Below are positions 10,506 to 20,077 of a stretch of DNA of 35,871 bases, one piece after another. The stretch spans positions 1-35,871 of the forward strand of contig JBGAIH010000042.1 of NCBI GenBank assembly GCA_044225675.1, in the 5' to 3' direction. Both the position numbers and the translations under genes were made by a program. This DNA comes from JACMQX01 sp044225675 (GTDB lineage: Bacteria; Pseudomonadota; Gammaproteobacteria; Burkholderiales; Burkholderiaceae_C). The notes beneath the pieces were generated by a model, which had not been told where the DNA came from, ran no database searches, and saw only the letters and a list, made by a program, of their open reading frames with translations. Positions within the stretch are counted from its first letter, which is position 1; each line of letters opens with the position of its first letter.

Positions 10506-13500
10506 GTGCGTCTCAATTCGATCAAGCTCTCGGGCTTCAAATCCTTTGCCGAGCCCACCAACTTCATGCTGCCCGGGCAGCTGGTCGGCGTGGTGGGCCC
10601 CAACGGCTGCGGCAAGTCCAACATCATGGATGCGGTGCGCTGGGTGCTGGGCGAGTCGCGCGCCAGCGAGCTGCGCGGCGAGTCCATGCAGGACGTGATC
10701 TTCAACGGCACCAACACGCGCAAGCCGGCCAGCCGCTCCAGCGTCGAACTGGTCTTCGACAATGCCGACCACCGCGCCGGCGGCCAGTGGAGCCAGTTCA
10801 CCGAGATCGCCGTCAAGCGCGTGCTCACGCGCGACGGCACCAGCAGCTACTACATCAACAACCAGCCGGTGCGCCGCCGCGACGTGCAGGACGTTTTCCT
10901 CGGCACCGGCCTGGGGCCGCGGGCCTACGCCATCATCGGCCAGGGCACGATCAGCCGCATCATCGAGTCCAAGCCCGAGGAACTGCGCCTGTTCCTCGAA
11001 GAGGCGGCCGGCGTTTCCAAGTACAAGGAGCGCCGCCGCGAGACGGAAAACCGCCTCTCGGACACCCGCGAGAACCTGACCCGCGTGGGCGACATCCTGC
11101 GCGAGCTCAACGCCAACCTCGAAAAGCTCGAGAAGCAGGCCGAGGTCGCGCAGCGCTACAACGCGCTGCAGGCCGACGTCACGCTCAAGCAGCACCAGCA
11201 GTGGTTCCTCAAGCGGGCCGAGGCCGAGGCCGACCAGGCCCGCATCAAGGCCGATGCCGATCAGGCGGTGAACAACCTCGAATCGCGCATGGCCGATCTG
11301 CGCCGCATCGAGGCCGACCTCGAGACCATCCGCCAGGCCCACTACGCGGCCGGCGACCAGGTCAACCAGGCCCAGGGCATGCTGTACGAGGCGAGCGCCG
11401 AAGTCGGCCGGCTGGAGGCCGAGATCCGCTTCGTGGTCGAAGGCCGCCAGCGCGCCGAGCAGCGCCTCGCCCAGCTGCGCGAGCAGACGGTGCAATGGGC
11501 CGCGCGCAAGGACGACGCGCTGGCCGAGACCGAAACGCTGGCCGCCCAGGGCGTGGAGGCCGAGGAAAAGGCCGCCTTGCTCGCCGCCCAGGTCGAAGAG
11601 CAGGCCATGGCGCTGCCCGACCTCGAAGAGGCGCTGCGCCAAGCGCAGAACAAGGCCAACGAGCAGCGCACCGGCGTGGCCCAGGTGCAGCAGCAGATCC
11701 AGGTGCTGGCGGCCGACCAGCGCAACATCGAGGAACAGTCGCGCCAGCTCAACCTGCGGCGCGAGAAGCTCTCGGCCGACCGCAACGCACTGGCCGCGCC
11801 CGACGAGGCGCGCCTGGTCAATCTTCAATCCCAGCTGGACACCGCGCAGGAATCGGCGGCAGTGGCCGACGCGCGGCTGCAGGAGCTGCAGGAGCAGGTG
11901 CCCCAGCTCGACGAGGACCGCCGCGCCCGCCAGCAGCAGGCCAACGCCGAGAGCCACCGCCAGGCCGACCTGTCGGCCCGCATGGAAGCGCTCAAGGCGC
12001 TGCAGGAAAAGGTCAAGACCGACGGCAAGCTCGCGCCCTGGCTGGCGCGCCACGGGCTGGACGGCCTGCAAGGCCTGTGGAGCCGCATCCACGTGGAGCA
12101 GGGCTGGGAGAACGCGCTGGAAGCGGCGCTGCGCGAACGCATGAACTCGCTGGAGGTCAGCCGGCTGGACATGGTCCGCGCCTTCGGGCAGGACGCGCCG
12201 CCAGCCAAGCTCGCCTTCTACAGCCCGCCGCAGGCGGCCGTGACGGAGCCGGCTTCGGTGCTGCCGCGCCTGGCTGACCTGCTGCGCCTGCACGACGCCG
12301 GGCAGAAGGCGCTGCTGGCCGATTGGCTGCACGGCTGCTACACCGCCCCGAGCTTCGAGGAAGCGCTGGCCGCGCGCGACCGGCTGCAGCCCGGCGAGAC
12401 GATCTACGTGCGTTCGGGCCATGCGGTCACCGCGCACAGCGTGAGCTTCTATGCGCAGGACTCCGAGCAGGCCGGCCTGCTGGCACGGGCCCAGGAGATC
12501 GAGAACCTCGACAAGCAGCTCAAGGCCCAGGCCCTCATCACCGAGGAGTCGCGCGCCGCGCTGATCCGCGCCGAGGCGGCCTACTCCGACGCCTCGCAGC
12601 GCCTCGTCACCGCGCGCCGCGAAGCGGCCGAGACGCAGAGCCGCGCGCATGAGCTGCAGGTCGAGACGCTGCGCCTCACGCAATTGGCTGAGCAGACGCG
12701 CGCGCGCAGCGAGCAGATCGGCGCCGACCTGGCCGAAGTCGACGGCCAGCTCGAAGAGCTCCAGGAGCGCCGCATCGCCGCCGAGGCCCGCTTCGAAGAG
12801 CTCGACATGCAATTGGCCGACAGCCAGGAGCGCCACGCCCAGCTCGACGAGCGCGTGATCGAGGCCGAGCGGCGCCTGGCCCAGTGCCGCGAGCAGCAGC
12901 GCAGCCTGGAGCGGCAGGCCCAGGAAGCGACCTTTGCCCAGCGCAGCCTGGAGGCGCGCCGCGCCGAGCTGGCGCGCGCCATCGCCACGGCCGAGCAGCA
13001 GGCTGGCTCGCTCGCTGCGGAAGAGCAGCGCGCCCACGACGAACTCGCGCGCCTCACCGATGCGGCCGCGCAGGCGGGCCTGCAGAATGCGCTCGCCCTC
13101 AAGTCCGAGCGCGAGGCCACGCTGGGCGCTCGCCGCAGCGAGTACGACGACCTCACCGCGAAGCTGCGCGCCAGCGACGAGCGCCGCCTGCAGCTCGAAC
13201 GCGAGCTGGATCCGCTGCGCCAGCGCATCACCGAATTCCAGCTCAAGGAACAGGCCGCGCGCCTGGGCCTGGAGCAGTACGAGCAATTGCTGGCCGACGC
13301 GCACGCCGACCGCGAGGCGATTGCGCGCTCCATCGAGGAGGGCAAGGTCCGCCTGGCCGGCATGCAGGGCGAGATCGACCGCCTGCACCGCGAGATCGCG
13401 GCGCTGGGCGCCGTCAACCTCGCGGCGCTGGACGAACTCAGCTCGGCCCGCGAGCGCAAGCAGTTCCTGGACGCGCAGTCAGCCGACCTCACCGAGGCCA

Positions 13501-14021
13501 TGACCACGCTGGAAGACGCCATCCGCAAGATCGACGCCGAAACGCGCGAGCTTCTGGCCGGCACCTTCAACACCGTCAATGGCCACTTCGGCAAGATGTT
13601 CCCCGAGCTGTTCGGCGGCGGCCAGGCCAAGCTGGTGATGACGGGCGACGAGATCCTCGACTCCGGCGTGCAGGTCATGGCCCAGCCGCCCGGCAAGAAG
13701 AACCAGACCATCCACCTGCTGTCGGGCGGCGAGAAGGCGCTCACGGCCATCGCGCTGGTGTTCGCGATCTTCCAGCTCAACCCGGCGCCGTTCTGCCTGC
13801 TGGACGAGGTGGATGCGCCGCTCGACGACGCCAACACCGAGCGTTATGCCAAGCTGGTCAGCTCGATGTCCAAGGGCACGCAGTTCCTGTTCATCAGCCA
13901 CAACAAGATCGCGATGGAGATGGCCGAGCAGCTCATCGGCGTGACCATGCAGGAGCAGGGCGTCTCGCGCATCGTCGCGGTGGACATGGAGTCGGCCGTC
14001 TCGATGGCGGAGGCCGCGTGA
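10506..14021 (+). CDS. smc: Chromosome segregation ATPase SMC
   Basis: 1171 residues, the standard SMC length. N-terminal head: Walker A GPNGCGKS at residues 31-38. Then a long Glu/Arg/Ala-rich coiled coil (about 170-500), a hinge around 504-640 (GKLAPWLARHGLDGLQGLW onward), the returning coiled coil, and the C-terminal head with signature LLSGGEKALTAIAL near 1073 and Walker B LLDEVDAPLDD near 1100. It organises and compacts newly replicated chromosome arms with ScpA/ScpB, which are not in the window. The start is GTG at 10506, giving the conserved MRLNSIKLSGFKSF. Its stop overlaps the zipA start (TGATG), so the two are coupled. Confidence 0.97.
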   Translation: MRLNSIKLSGFKSFAEPTNFMLPGQLVGVVGPNGCGKSNIMDAVRWVLGESRASELRGESMQDVIFNGTNTRKPASRSSVELVFDNADHRAGGQWSQFTEIAVKRVLTRDGTSSYYINNQPVRRRDVQDVFLGTGLGPRAYAIIGQGTISRIIESKPEELRLFLEEAAGVSKYKERRRETENRLSDTRENLTRVGDILRELNANLEKLEKQAEVAQRYNALQADVTLKQHQQWFLKRAEAEADQARIKADADQAVNNLESRMADLRRIEADLETIRQAHYAAGDQVNQAQGMLYEASAEVGRLEAEIRFVVEGRQRAEQRLAQLREQTVQWAARKDDALAETETLAAQGVEAEEKAALLAAQVEEQAMALPDLEEALRQAQNKANEQRTGVAQVQQQIQVLAADQRNIEEQSRQLNLRREKLSADRNALAAPDEARLVNLQSQLDTAQESAAVADARLQELQEQVPQLDEDRRARQQQANAESHRQADLSARMEALKALQEKVKTDGKLAPWLARHGLDGLQGLWSRIHVEQGWENALEAALRERMNSLEVSRLDMVRAFGQDAPPAKLAFYSPPQAAVTEPASVLPRLADLLRLHDAGQKALLADWLHGCYTAPSFEEALAARDRLQPGETIYVRSGHAVTAHSVSFYAQDSEQAGLLARAQEIENLDKQLKAQALITEESRAALIRAEAAYSDASQRLVTARREAAETQSRAHELQVETLRLTQLAEQTRARSEQIGADLAEVDGQLEELQERRIAAEARFEELDMQLADSQERHAQLDERVIEAERRLAQCREQQRSLERQAQEATFAQRSLEARRAELARAIATAEQQAGSLAAEEQRAHDELARLTDAAAQAGLQNALALKSEREATLGARRSEYDDLTAKLRASDERRLQLERELDPLRQRITEFQLKEQAARLGLEQYEQLLADAHADREAIARSIEEGKVRLAGMQGEIDRLHREIAALGAVNLAALDELSSARERKQFLDAQSADLTEAMTTLEDAIRKIDAETRELLAGTFNTVNGHFGKMFPELFGGGQAKLVMTGDEILDSGVQVMAQPPGKKNQTIHLLSGGEKALTAIALVFAIFQLNPAPFCLLDEVDAPLDDANTERYAKLVSSMSKGTQFLFISHNKIAMEMAEQLIGVTMQEQGVSRIVAVDMESAVSMAEAA

Positions 14022-15106
14022 TGAGCAATCTCCAGCTCGGACTGGCCATCATCGGTGGCCTGGTACTCGCCGCCGTCATCGCCTACAACACCTGGACGTC
14101 GCGCCGCAATGCGCCGCGCCAGGCGCAGCCCGAGCCGCCGGCCGAGCCCGATTCGGCGGGGAGCGGGGGCTCCGGCGGCTCAGCGGGGCAGGGCGGCGCC
14201 GACGCGCTGGCGCGGCAGGAGCCGTCGTTCGATCCGGGCTTCGATCCAGCCATGGCGCCGATGCCCCTGCCCGTGCCCGAGAAGAAGCCCGGCCTGGACG
14301 CGCTGATCGACGTGATCGCGCCCATCGCGCTTGACGCGCCGGTTTCGGGCGACGCCGCGCTGGCCGCGCTGCCGCCGACACGGCGCGCCGGCAGCAAGCC
14401 GTTTGCCATTGAGGGGCAGAACATGGCGACGCAGGCGTGGGAGACGCCGGCGGCGGGGCAGCGCTACGGCGCCTTCCAGGCTGGCGTGCAGCTGGCCAAC
14501 CGCACCGGTGCGCTCAACGAGATCGAATACTCCGAGTTCGTCATGAAGGCGCAGGCCTTTGCCGATGCGGTCAACGGTGCGCCCGAGTTTCCCGAAATGC
14601 TCGACGAGGTGGCCCGCGCGCGCGAGCTGGACCAGTTCGCCAGCGGCCATGATGCGCAGCTGTCCTTCACCCTGCGCGCCCGCAGCGCTGCCTGGAGTCC
14701 GGGCTATGTGCATCAGCATGCAGCCCGGCTGGGCTTCGTGCCCGGTGTGATCCCCGGCCGCATGGCCCTGCCGGCCACTGCCCAGGGCTCGCCTGCCGTG
14801 CTGGGCCTGTCGTTTGATACGCAGGCGGCCCTGGCCGACGACCCGGCTCAGTCGGCCATCCGCGACGTCACGCTGAGCCTGGACGTGCCGCAGGTGCACC
14901 GCTCGGAGCAGCCCTTCGTGCGCATGCGCGACGCCGCCATTGCACTGGCCGCCGCCATGGACGGCGTGATCACCGATGACAACGGCCAACTGCTGCGTGC
15001 CGAAACCATGGACGCCATCGGCGCCGACCTCGAGCAGCTGTACGACACGCTGGACGCGCGCGACCTCTCGGCCGGTTCGGGCCTGGCCCGGCGCCTGTTC
15101 AGCTGA
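14021..15106 (+). CDS. zipA: Cell division protein ZipA
   Basis: 361 residues. A single N-terminal membrane anchor (LGLAIIGGLVLAAVIAY, about residues 6-22) is followed by a Pro/Gly/Ala-rich flexible linker (about 30-110) and a C-terminal globular domain (about 200-355) of the ZipA FtsZ-binding type. It tethers FtsZ filaments to the inner membrane during septum formation. The ATG overlaps the smc stop by one base, and the order smc-zipA-ligA is typical of beta-proteobacteria, which supports the call since ZipA proteins are poorly conserved. Confidence 0.9.
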   Translation: MSNLQLGLAIIGGLVLAAVIAYNTWTSRRNAPRQAQPEPPAEPDSAGSGGSGGSAGQGGADALARQEPSFDPGFDPAMAPMPLPVPEKKPGLDALIDVIAPIALDAPVSGDAALAALPPTRRAGSKPFAIEGQNMATQAWETPAAGQRYGAFQAGVQLANRTGALNEIEYSEFVMKAQAFADAVNGAPEFPEMLDEVARARELDQFASGHDAQLSFTLRARSAAWSPGYVHQHAARLGFVPGVIPGRMALPATAQGSPAVLGLSFDTQAALADDPAQSAIRDVTLSLDVPQVHRSEQPFVRMRDAAIALAAAMDGVITDDNGQLLRAETMDAIGADLEQLYDTLDARDLSAGSGLARRLFS

Positions 15107-15192
15107 GCCGGGCGCGTCGGAAGTTCCCGCCAGCAGCCGCTGCACAGTCCTTTCTCAACTGACATCGCCCCCACCCACGGAGCCCTTGCGCC

Positions 15193-17283
15193 ATGCCTGT
15201 GACGCCGGCCATCCAGGAACGCGCCGAAGCCCTGCGCGCGCTGCTGCACCACCACGCCCACCGCTACTACGTGCTGGACGACCCCGAGATCCCGGACGCC
15301 GAGTACGACCGGCTGTTCCGCGAACTGCAGGCGCTGGAGGAGGCGCATCCCGAGCTGCACAGCGCCGACTCGCCGACGCAGCGGGTGGGTGGCAAGGTGC
15401 TCGACGGATTTGCCAAGGTGCGCCATCAGGTGCCGATGCTGTCGATCCGGACCGAGACCGACATCGAGGCCAGCGGTGCGCGCGCGTTCGACCAGCGGGT
15501 CCGGCGGGAACTCGGCCTGCCGCTGGAGGCCGGGCCCGATGCGCCGCCGCTGGAATACGTGGCCGAGCTGAAGTTCGACGGCCTGGCCATCAACCTGCGC
15601 TACGAGCGCGGCGTGCTGGTGCAGGCCGCCACGCGCGGCGATGGCGAGGTGGGCGAGGACGTCACGCAGAACATCCGCGGCATCGGCCAGATCCCGCTGC
15701 GCCTGCCGGCGGACGCGCCGCCAGTGCTGGAGGTGCGCGGCGAGGTCTACATGCGGCGAGACGACTTCGAGCGCCTGAACGAGCAGCAGCGCGAGAAGAT
15801 CGCCCAGGGCCAGAAGAACGAGAAGACCTACGTCAACCCGCGCAATGCGGCGGCCGGCGCGGTGCGCCAGCTCGATCCGGCCATCTCGCGCCAGCGGCCG
15901 CTGTCGTTCTTTGCCTATGGCTGGGGCGAGATCACGCCGGCGGAGGCCGGCGGGCCGGACTTCGCGACGCACCATGACGCGCTGATGGCGCTGCGCAGCT
16001 GGGGCTTTCCGGTGTCGGACCAGACCACGCTGGCCAGCGGCGCCGACGAACTGGTCGCGTTCCATCAGCGCATCGGCCAGGCCCGCGACGGCTTGCCCTT
16101 CGACATCGACGGCGTTGTCTACAAAGTCAACAGCCTCGCACTGCAGCGCCAGCTCGGCTTCGTCACCCGCGAGCCGCGCTGGGCCGTGGCCCACAAGTAC
16201 CCGGCGCAGGAGCAGCTCACCCAGGTGCTGGCGATCGACGTGCAGGTCGGCCGCACCGGCAAGCTCACGCCGGTGGCCAAGCTGGCGCCGGTGTTCGTGG
16301 GCGGCGTCACGGTCACCAATGCCACGCTGCACAACGAGGACGAAGCCCGGCGCAAGGACGTGCGCGTGGGCGACACCGTCATCGTCCGGCGCGCCGGCGA
16401 CGTGATCCCCGAGGTGGTGGGCGTGCTGCCCGACAAGCGCCAGGGCGACGCGCCGGTCTTCACCATGCCGCGGCACTGCCCGGTCTGCGGTTCCGACGCG
16501 GTGCGCGAGGAGGGCGAGGCCGACTACCGCTGCACCGGCGGCCTGTTCTGCAAGGCCCAGCGCAAGGAGGCCATCCTGCACTTCGCCCAGCGCCGGGCGG
16601 TGGAGATCGAGGGCCTGGGCGACAAGCTGGTCGAGCAGATGGTCGACGGCGGCGTGATCCAGACCCTGCCGGACCTCTACCGGCTCGGGCTCACCGCACT
16701 GGCCAGCCTGGACCGCATGGCCGAGAAATCCGCGCAAAACCTGCTGGCGGCGCTGGAGAAGTCCAAGACCACCACGCTGCCGCGCTTCCTGTTCGGCCTG
16801 GGCATCCGGCATGTGGGTGAGGCCACGGCCAAGGAGCTCGCGCGCCACTTCGGCGCGCTCGACCGCATCATGGGCACGAGCGCCGAGACGGCCGCGACGG
16901 TGGAGCAGTTGCTCGAGGTGCCCGACATCGGACCGATCGTCGCGGAAAGCATCCACACCTTCTTCCAGCAGCCGCACAACCGCGAAGTGGTCGAGCAGCT
17001 GCGCGCCTGCGGCGTCACCTGGCCCGAGGGCGAGCCGGCCCCGCGCGCCGTGCTGCCGCTGGCCGGCAAGACCTTCGTCATCACGGGCACGCTGCCCAAG
17101 CTCAGCCGCGACGAGGCCAAGGACCTGCTGGAAGCCGCCGGCGCCAAGGTGGCGGGCTCGGTCAGCAAGAAGACCGACTACCTGGTGGCCGGCGCCGAGG
17201 CCGGCAGCAAGCTCGCCAAGGCGCAGGAGCTGGGTGTGGCGGTGATCGACGAGGCAGCCATGCTGGAGATGGTCCGGCCTTGA
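15193..17283 (+). CDS. ligA: NAD+-dependent DNA ligase
   Basis: 696 residues (EC 6.5.1.2); seals nicks in replication and repair. Domains in order: Ia with HAHRYYVLDDPEIPDAEYD (about 20-39); adenylation domain with the nucleotidyl lysine in ELKFDG (Lys127); OB fold; Cys4 zinc finger CPVC...YRC...FC (about 428-452); helix-hairpin-helix region; C-terminal BRCT domain from about 615, beginning LAGKTFVITGTL. GGAG lies about 12 bases before the ATG. It follows zipA by 86 bp with no terminator in between, so it probably belongs to the same transcript. The genes that follow are of a different character. Confidence 0.97.
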   Translation: MPVTPAIQERAEALRALLHHHAHRYYVLDDPEIPDAEYDRLFRELQALEEAHPELHSADSPTQRVGGKVLDGFAKVRHQVPMLSIRTETDIEASGARAFDQRVRRELGLPLEAGPDAPPLEYVAELKFDGLAINLRYERGVLVQAATRGDGEVGEDVTQNIRGIGQIPLRLPADAPPVLEVRGEVYMRRDDFERLNEQQREKIAQGQKNEKTYVNPRNAAAGAVRQLDPAISRQRPLSFFAYGWGEITPAEAGGPDFATHHDALMALRSWGFPVSDQTTLASGADELVAFHQRIGQARDGLPFDIDGVVYKVNSLALQRQLGFVTREPRWAVAHKYPAQEQLTQVLAIDVQVGRTGKLTPVAKLAPVFVGGVTVTNATLHNEDEARRKDVRVGDTVIVRRAGDVIPEVVGVLPDKRQGDAPVFTMPRHCPVCGSDAVREEGEADYRCTGGLFCKAQRKEAILHFAQRRAVEIEGLGDKLVEQMVDGGVIQTLPDLYRLGLTALASLDRMAEKSAQNLLAALEKSKTTTLPRFLFGLGIRHVGEATAKELARHFGALDRIMGTSAETAATVEQLLEVPDIGPIVAESIHTFFQQPHNREVVEQLRACGVTWPEGEPAPRAVLPLAGKTFVITGTLPKLSRDEAKDLLEAAGAKVAGSVSKKTDYLVAGAEAGSKLAKAQELGVAVIDEAAMLEMVRP

Positions 17284-17475
17284 CCCGAGGGCCAGGCCCT
17301 TGCCGTGTCAGGCGCATCGTTTTCTTGCTTCCTCAGCGGTGGATGCGAGCGTCACGGCCATCGGCCGATGGCTCCCCCCCGGTTCGCGCGGTATTCATCC
17401 GGATAGCTCCCATCGTCCGGAGCCACCGTCATAGTCCTGCCACTCCCGTGCGCAGACGAAAGGTAGATCCGGCCG

Positions 17476-19518
17476 ATGTTTCCAAAGCTCTCTCAATGGA
17501 TGACGTCCCTCCGGACACAGCCTGCATCGACGCGCGAGACCTCACGGGATGGCAAGTCGTTCGACGGTCCGCCCAGCCGGGTGGTTCAAGCCATGCCTGG
17601 CGCAGGACGCGTGCAGATGACGGATCGCGAGGCCATCCGTCATCTGCTGCGGCAGCCGCTGGCGCATCGCGCACCCATCGAGATCATTGCCGGGTATCTT
17701 TCCGACGACCCGATCGCGGGGACTGCGTGGTCCGAGGTCTTCGACGACCCGTGGATGCCGCCTGGACCTCAGCCGAAGCTTCAACTGCCCCGGGGCTGGA
17801 GCGCGGCGATCAGTCCAGCGGCCGAGCGGCTGTCCCTTTATTGCGACTTGCCGGCTCCCCCTGCTCTGATGCCTCTTCAGCGGGTCTACGTCGGCACGGC
17901 CCAGTTCGCCGAAATGGCGCTGGTTTGCGGCACGAGCGCCGGCCCCTACATTCAGCTGTATTTTCCGCGCCGGCCCGCTTTGCTGGATGAGTGGCAGGAC
18001 ATTGAAGCGATCGACCTTCCCCTGGACCAGGGAACGATCGTATCTCTGGAGAACTGGTCGGAGCGAGTCCTTGGATTTAGCTCCGAGCGGCAGGACACGT
18101 ACACGCGGGAGGTGGAAGAGGGCCGGGTGAATCTCTGGCTGAGGCCGGGGCCTGACATGGGGCTTCTGGAACGGGCCGCCGCAACGCATCCGGAGGATTT
18201 CGTGGGTCGCGCGTGGGTCCTGCAACCGACAGGCCGCTGGGACAGCTCGCTGAAAATCGTGGTGGCCTCCCGTGTCGAAAGCAATCGCAAAGGTCAGCCG
18301 CAGCTGGTGGTGGAGAGCTGGACAGACCGGACGGACCGACGCCGGACTCTCCATGCCCAACAGCTGGCGAGCTTGCGGCCGTTGCCGGATCTGGCTTTCG
18401 GCACACCAGCGACGCCGGATGATCTGCTCTGGAAATGCCGGCGGGGGGATCCCGTCCAGCTCTTCGGAGTTGAATACACGTTCGTGGACCGGCAAGCCTA
18501 CTGGACGGGCTTCGTCCTCGTCAGGCTGCAAACGCCGCCGCTGCCTGAATCCGGGGCCCGGCTCGCGGATGAACTGGGCGTGATCGGGTGCGCGCGCATT
18601 GCGCCAAAAGGTGGCCATGGGGATCTGAAGTCCGGCCTGCCCTCCGAGTCCGAATGGATCTACCAGATGGTCATGAAGAAGCAGGGAGCAGCCAATCGGC
18701 CGCTGACGAGGGACGATTTCTTCGTCCGCGACGATCTGGGCAACCATCTGCAGATCGGACTGTATGCAAAATACCCGCGGTTCACCGCGATGTTTGAAGC
18801 GGGAGAGAACATCGATCTGCGGGCGGGGCCTCAGGTCCTTGAGGCAGACCGGATGCACCAGGTCATCTACGTCACGGGAGCCGACACCTGTCCTGACCTG
18901 TCTTCGTACTACAAGGTGACGCGCGCAGAGCAGATCCAGCTTGACAAGCAGGAGCTTCACGGGGCCACTCAGGCTGATCGGAAGAAGTGGACCGGTGCAA
19001 AGGCCTGGAAAGTCTATGTGGATATGCCGCAGCCTTCGCCGCAGCCTTCGCCGCCTCCTCGTGCCGGCGTCGACAGGGCTTCATCGGTTGAGGGCAGGGA
19101 CACCCGATCGGCGCCCGTGCAGGACGACAGGCGTGATGCAGGGCCCGCGCTCACAGATCGCAAGACGGCGGGGCAGGATCAGGAATCCACCATCAGGCTG
19201 CCGGCGCGGACCTACAACATGACGCAAGGGCGTGACTGGGTCGCCGAGGCACGCTCGCTTGACAACGTCAATGTCACTGCGTCGATCAGGGGTCTGCGCT
19301 TCATCAAGCCGGTTTCGGGCGGGATGCAGGACCACGACAAAGTGTGGCTGTATGACCTTGGCACGCAGACGCCCAGGGCGAGTCTGACGACGCTCGATCC
19401 GAGCGCGGGACAGATCTTCGAGTTCTCTGATCGCGCGATGGAGAAGATGGCATTGACGCAGGCGCAAGCGGACGAACTGCGCGGCATGCGAGCCGTCCGC
19501 TATGAGTTGCGCCTGTAA
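17476..19518 (+). CDS. Large protein of unknown family; candidate type III secreted effector
   Basis: 680 residues with no signal peptide, no membrane segment and no domain I recognise. The first ~40 residues are rich in Ser, Thr, Arg, Pro and Gln (TSLRTQPASTRETSR...), as in many type III secretion signals. The body is beta-rich, with recurring short patterns such as RRGDPVQLFGVEYTFVD and EAGENIDLRAG. A Pro-rich linker (MPQPSPQPSPPPR, near 516-528) separates a C-terminal block of about 110 residues. The gene is immediately followed, 13 bp on, by a CesT-like chaperone gene, the usual arrangement of an effector with its dedicated chaperone. Base composition is less GC-rich than the neighbouring ligA and def, suggesting acquisition. 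No full PIP-box was found upstream. The start at 17476 has only a loose AAAGGT 11 nt upstream. Function unknown; the effector role is inferred from the neighbour and the N-terminus. Confidence 0.65.
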   Translation: MFPKLSQWMTSLRTQPASTRETSRDGKSFDGPPSRVVQAMPGAGRVQMTDREAIRHLLRQPLAHRAPIEIIAGYLSDDPIAGTAWSEVFDDPWMPPGPQPKLQLPRGWSAAISPAAERLSLYCDLPAPPALMPLQRVYVGTAQFAEMALVCGTSAGPYIQLYFPRRPALLDEWQDIEAIDLPLDQGTIVSLENWSERVLGFSSERQDTYTREVEEGRVNLWLRPGPDMGLLERAAATHPEDFVGRAWVLQPTGRWDSSLKIVVASRVESNRKGQPQLVVESWTDRTDRRRTLHAQQLASLRPLPDLAFGTPATPDDLLWKCRRGDPVQLFGVEYTFVDRQAYWTGFVLVRLQTPPLPESGARLADELGVIGCARIAPKGGHGDLKSGLPSESEWIYQMVMKKQGAANRPLTRDDFFVRDDLGNHLQIGLYAKYPRFTAMFEAGENIDLRAGPQVLEADRMHQVIYVTGADTCPDLSSYYKVTRAEQIQLDKQELHGATQADRKKWTGAKAWKVYVDMPQPSPQPSPPPRAGVDRASSVEGRDTRSAPVQDDRRDAGPALTDRKTAGQDQESTIRLPARTYNMTQGRDWVAEARSLDNVNVTASIRGLRFIKPVSGGMQDHDKVWLYDLGTQTPRASLTTLDPSAGQIFEFSDRAMEKMALTQAQADELRGMRAVRYELRL

Positions 19519-19519
19519 C

Positions 19520-19525
19520 AGGAGG
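19520..19525 (+). promoter_or_regulatory. Perfect ribosome binding site of the chaperone gene
   Basis: AGGAGG, one base after the previous stop codon and six bases before the ATG at 19532. It decides the start of the chaperone-like gene against an upstream in-frame ATG at 19502. Confidence 0.85.
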
Positions 19526-19531
19526 TTCGTG

Positions 19532-20026
19532 ATGGATGGTTTTCGCGATGACGACCAAGGCGTGCTCGAGCACGCCAATCAGGTTCTGACGGCGTATGGC
19601 GCCTTGCTCGGCGCGGGTGATCTGAGCCTGGGACCGGCGCTTTCGTTGATGCTTGTGCTCGACGGGGATCTCGTCAACCTCGATCTTGATCCTCGCGCCG
19701 AGGCCTTTCAGCTGCATCTTCAGGTGGGGCTGGTGCCGGCGCGCGGGCGGGAACAGTTCTACCGCCAGCTTCTGCTGGGAAACTACTTTCACATGGCGAC
19801 ACACGGATCGACCCTGAGCGTCGATCCGTCAAGCGATGAAGTCGTCCTGTGCCGACTCATTCCCCTGCGCGGGCTGCAGGCGCCAAACCTGGCGATGTTC
19901 GTCGATCAGTTCATTTCGACGGCGAAGCACTGGAATGACCTGTTTGCCTCCGGGCAACTGCTTCATCCTCCGCAAACCGCCTCCTCAGGCGAACGGGCCT
20001 TCGGGGACGGCAACTGGCGGGCGTAA
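19532..20026 (+). CDS. Type III secretion chaperone, class I (CesT/SycE-like)
   Basis: 164 residues, acidic (19 Asp/Glu against 10 Arg/Lys by count), which fits class I type III chaperones that hold one effector in a secretion-ready state in the cytoplasm. The fold order is recognisable: an N-terminal helix (residues 10-23), strands LMLVLDGDLVNLDLD (about 39-53), a strand LHLQVGLV, the helix-turn EQFYRQLLLGNYF (about 73-85), strands GSTLSVDPSSDEVVLCRLIPL (about 90-110), and a final helix FVDQFISTAKHWNDLF. The LLxxN followed by L..D...+.V.L....P is the family hallmark. The start at 19532 is fixed by the perfect AGGAGG. It is co-transcribed with the 680-residue gene just upstream, its presumed substrate. 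Family call made by eye; no other secretion gene is in the window. Confidence 0.8.
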   Translation: MDGFRDDDQGVLEHANQVLTAYGALLGAGDLSLGPALSLMLVLDGDLVNLDLDPRAEAFQLHLQVGLVPARGREQFYRQLLLGNYFHMATHGSTLSVDPSSDEVVLCRLIPLRGLQAPNLAMFVDQFISTAKHWNDLFASGQLLHPPQTASSGERAFGDGNWRA

Positions 20027-20077
20027 GATGGCTGGCGTCCGCCGGGCAGCACTGCCTGGCATTCACTGCCGATTGCC

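Noticed and set aside
10461..13388. 975-codon - strand frame opposite smc
   Set aside because: Shadow of the smc coiled coil; Leu/Gly/Ala-rich with no motif.
14848..16977. 709-codon - strand frame opposite zipA and ligA
   Set aside because: Antisense to two firm genes; composition of a shadow frame.
17383..17407. Possible PIP-box (TTCGB-N15-TTCGB) upstream of the effector candidate
   Set aside because: TTCGC is present at 17383 but 15 nt further the sequence is ATAGC; no second half. No TTCG pair was found upstream of gene A either.
17284..17475. Intrinsic terminator after ligA
   Set aside because: AGGGC-CAG-GCCCT near 17288-17300 is short and is not followed by a T run; too weak to list.
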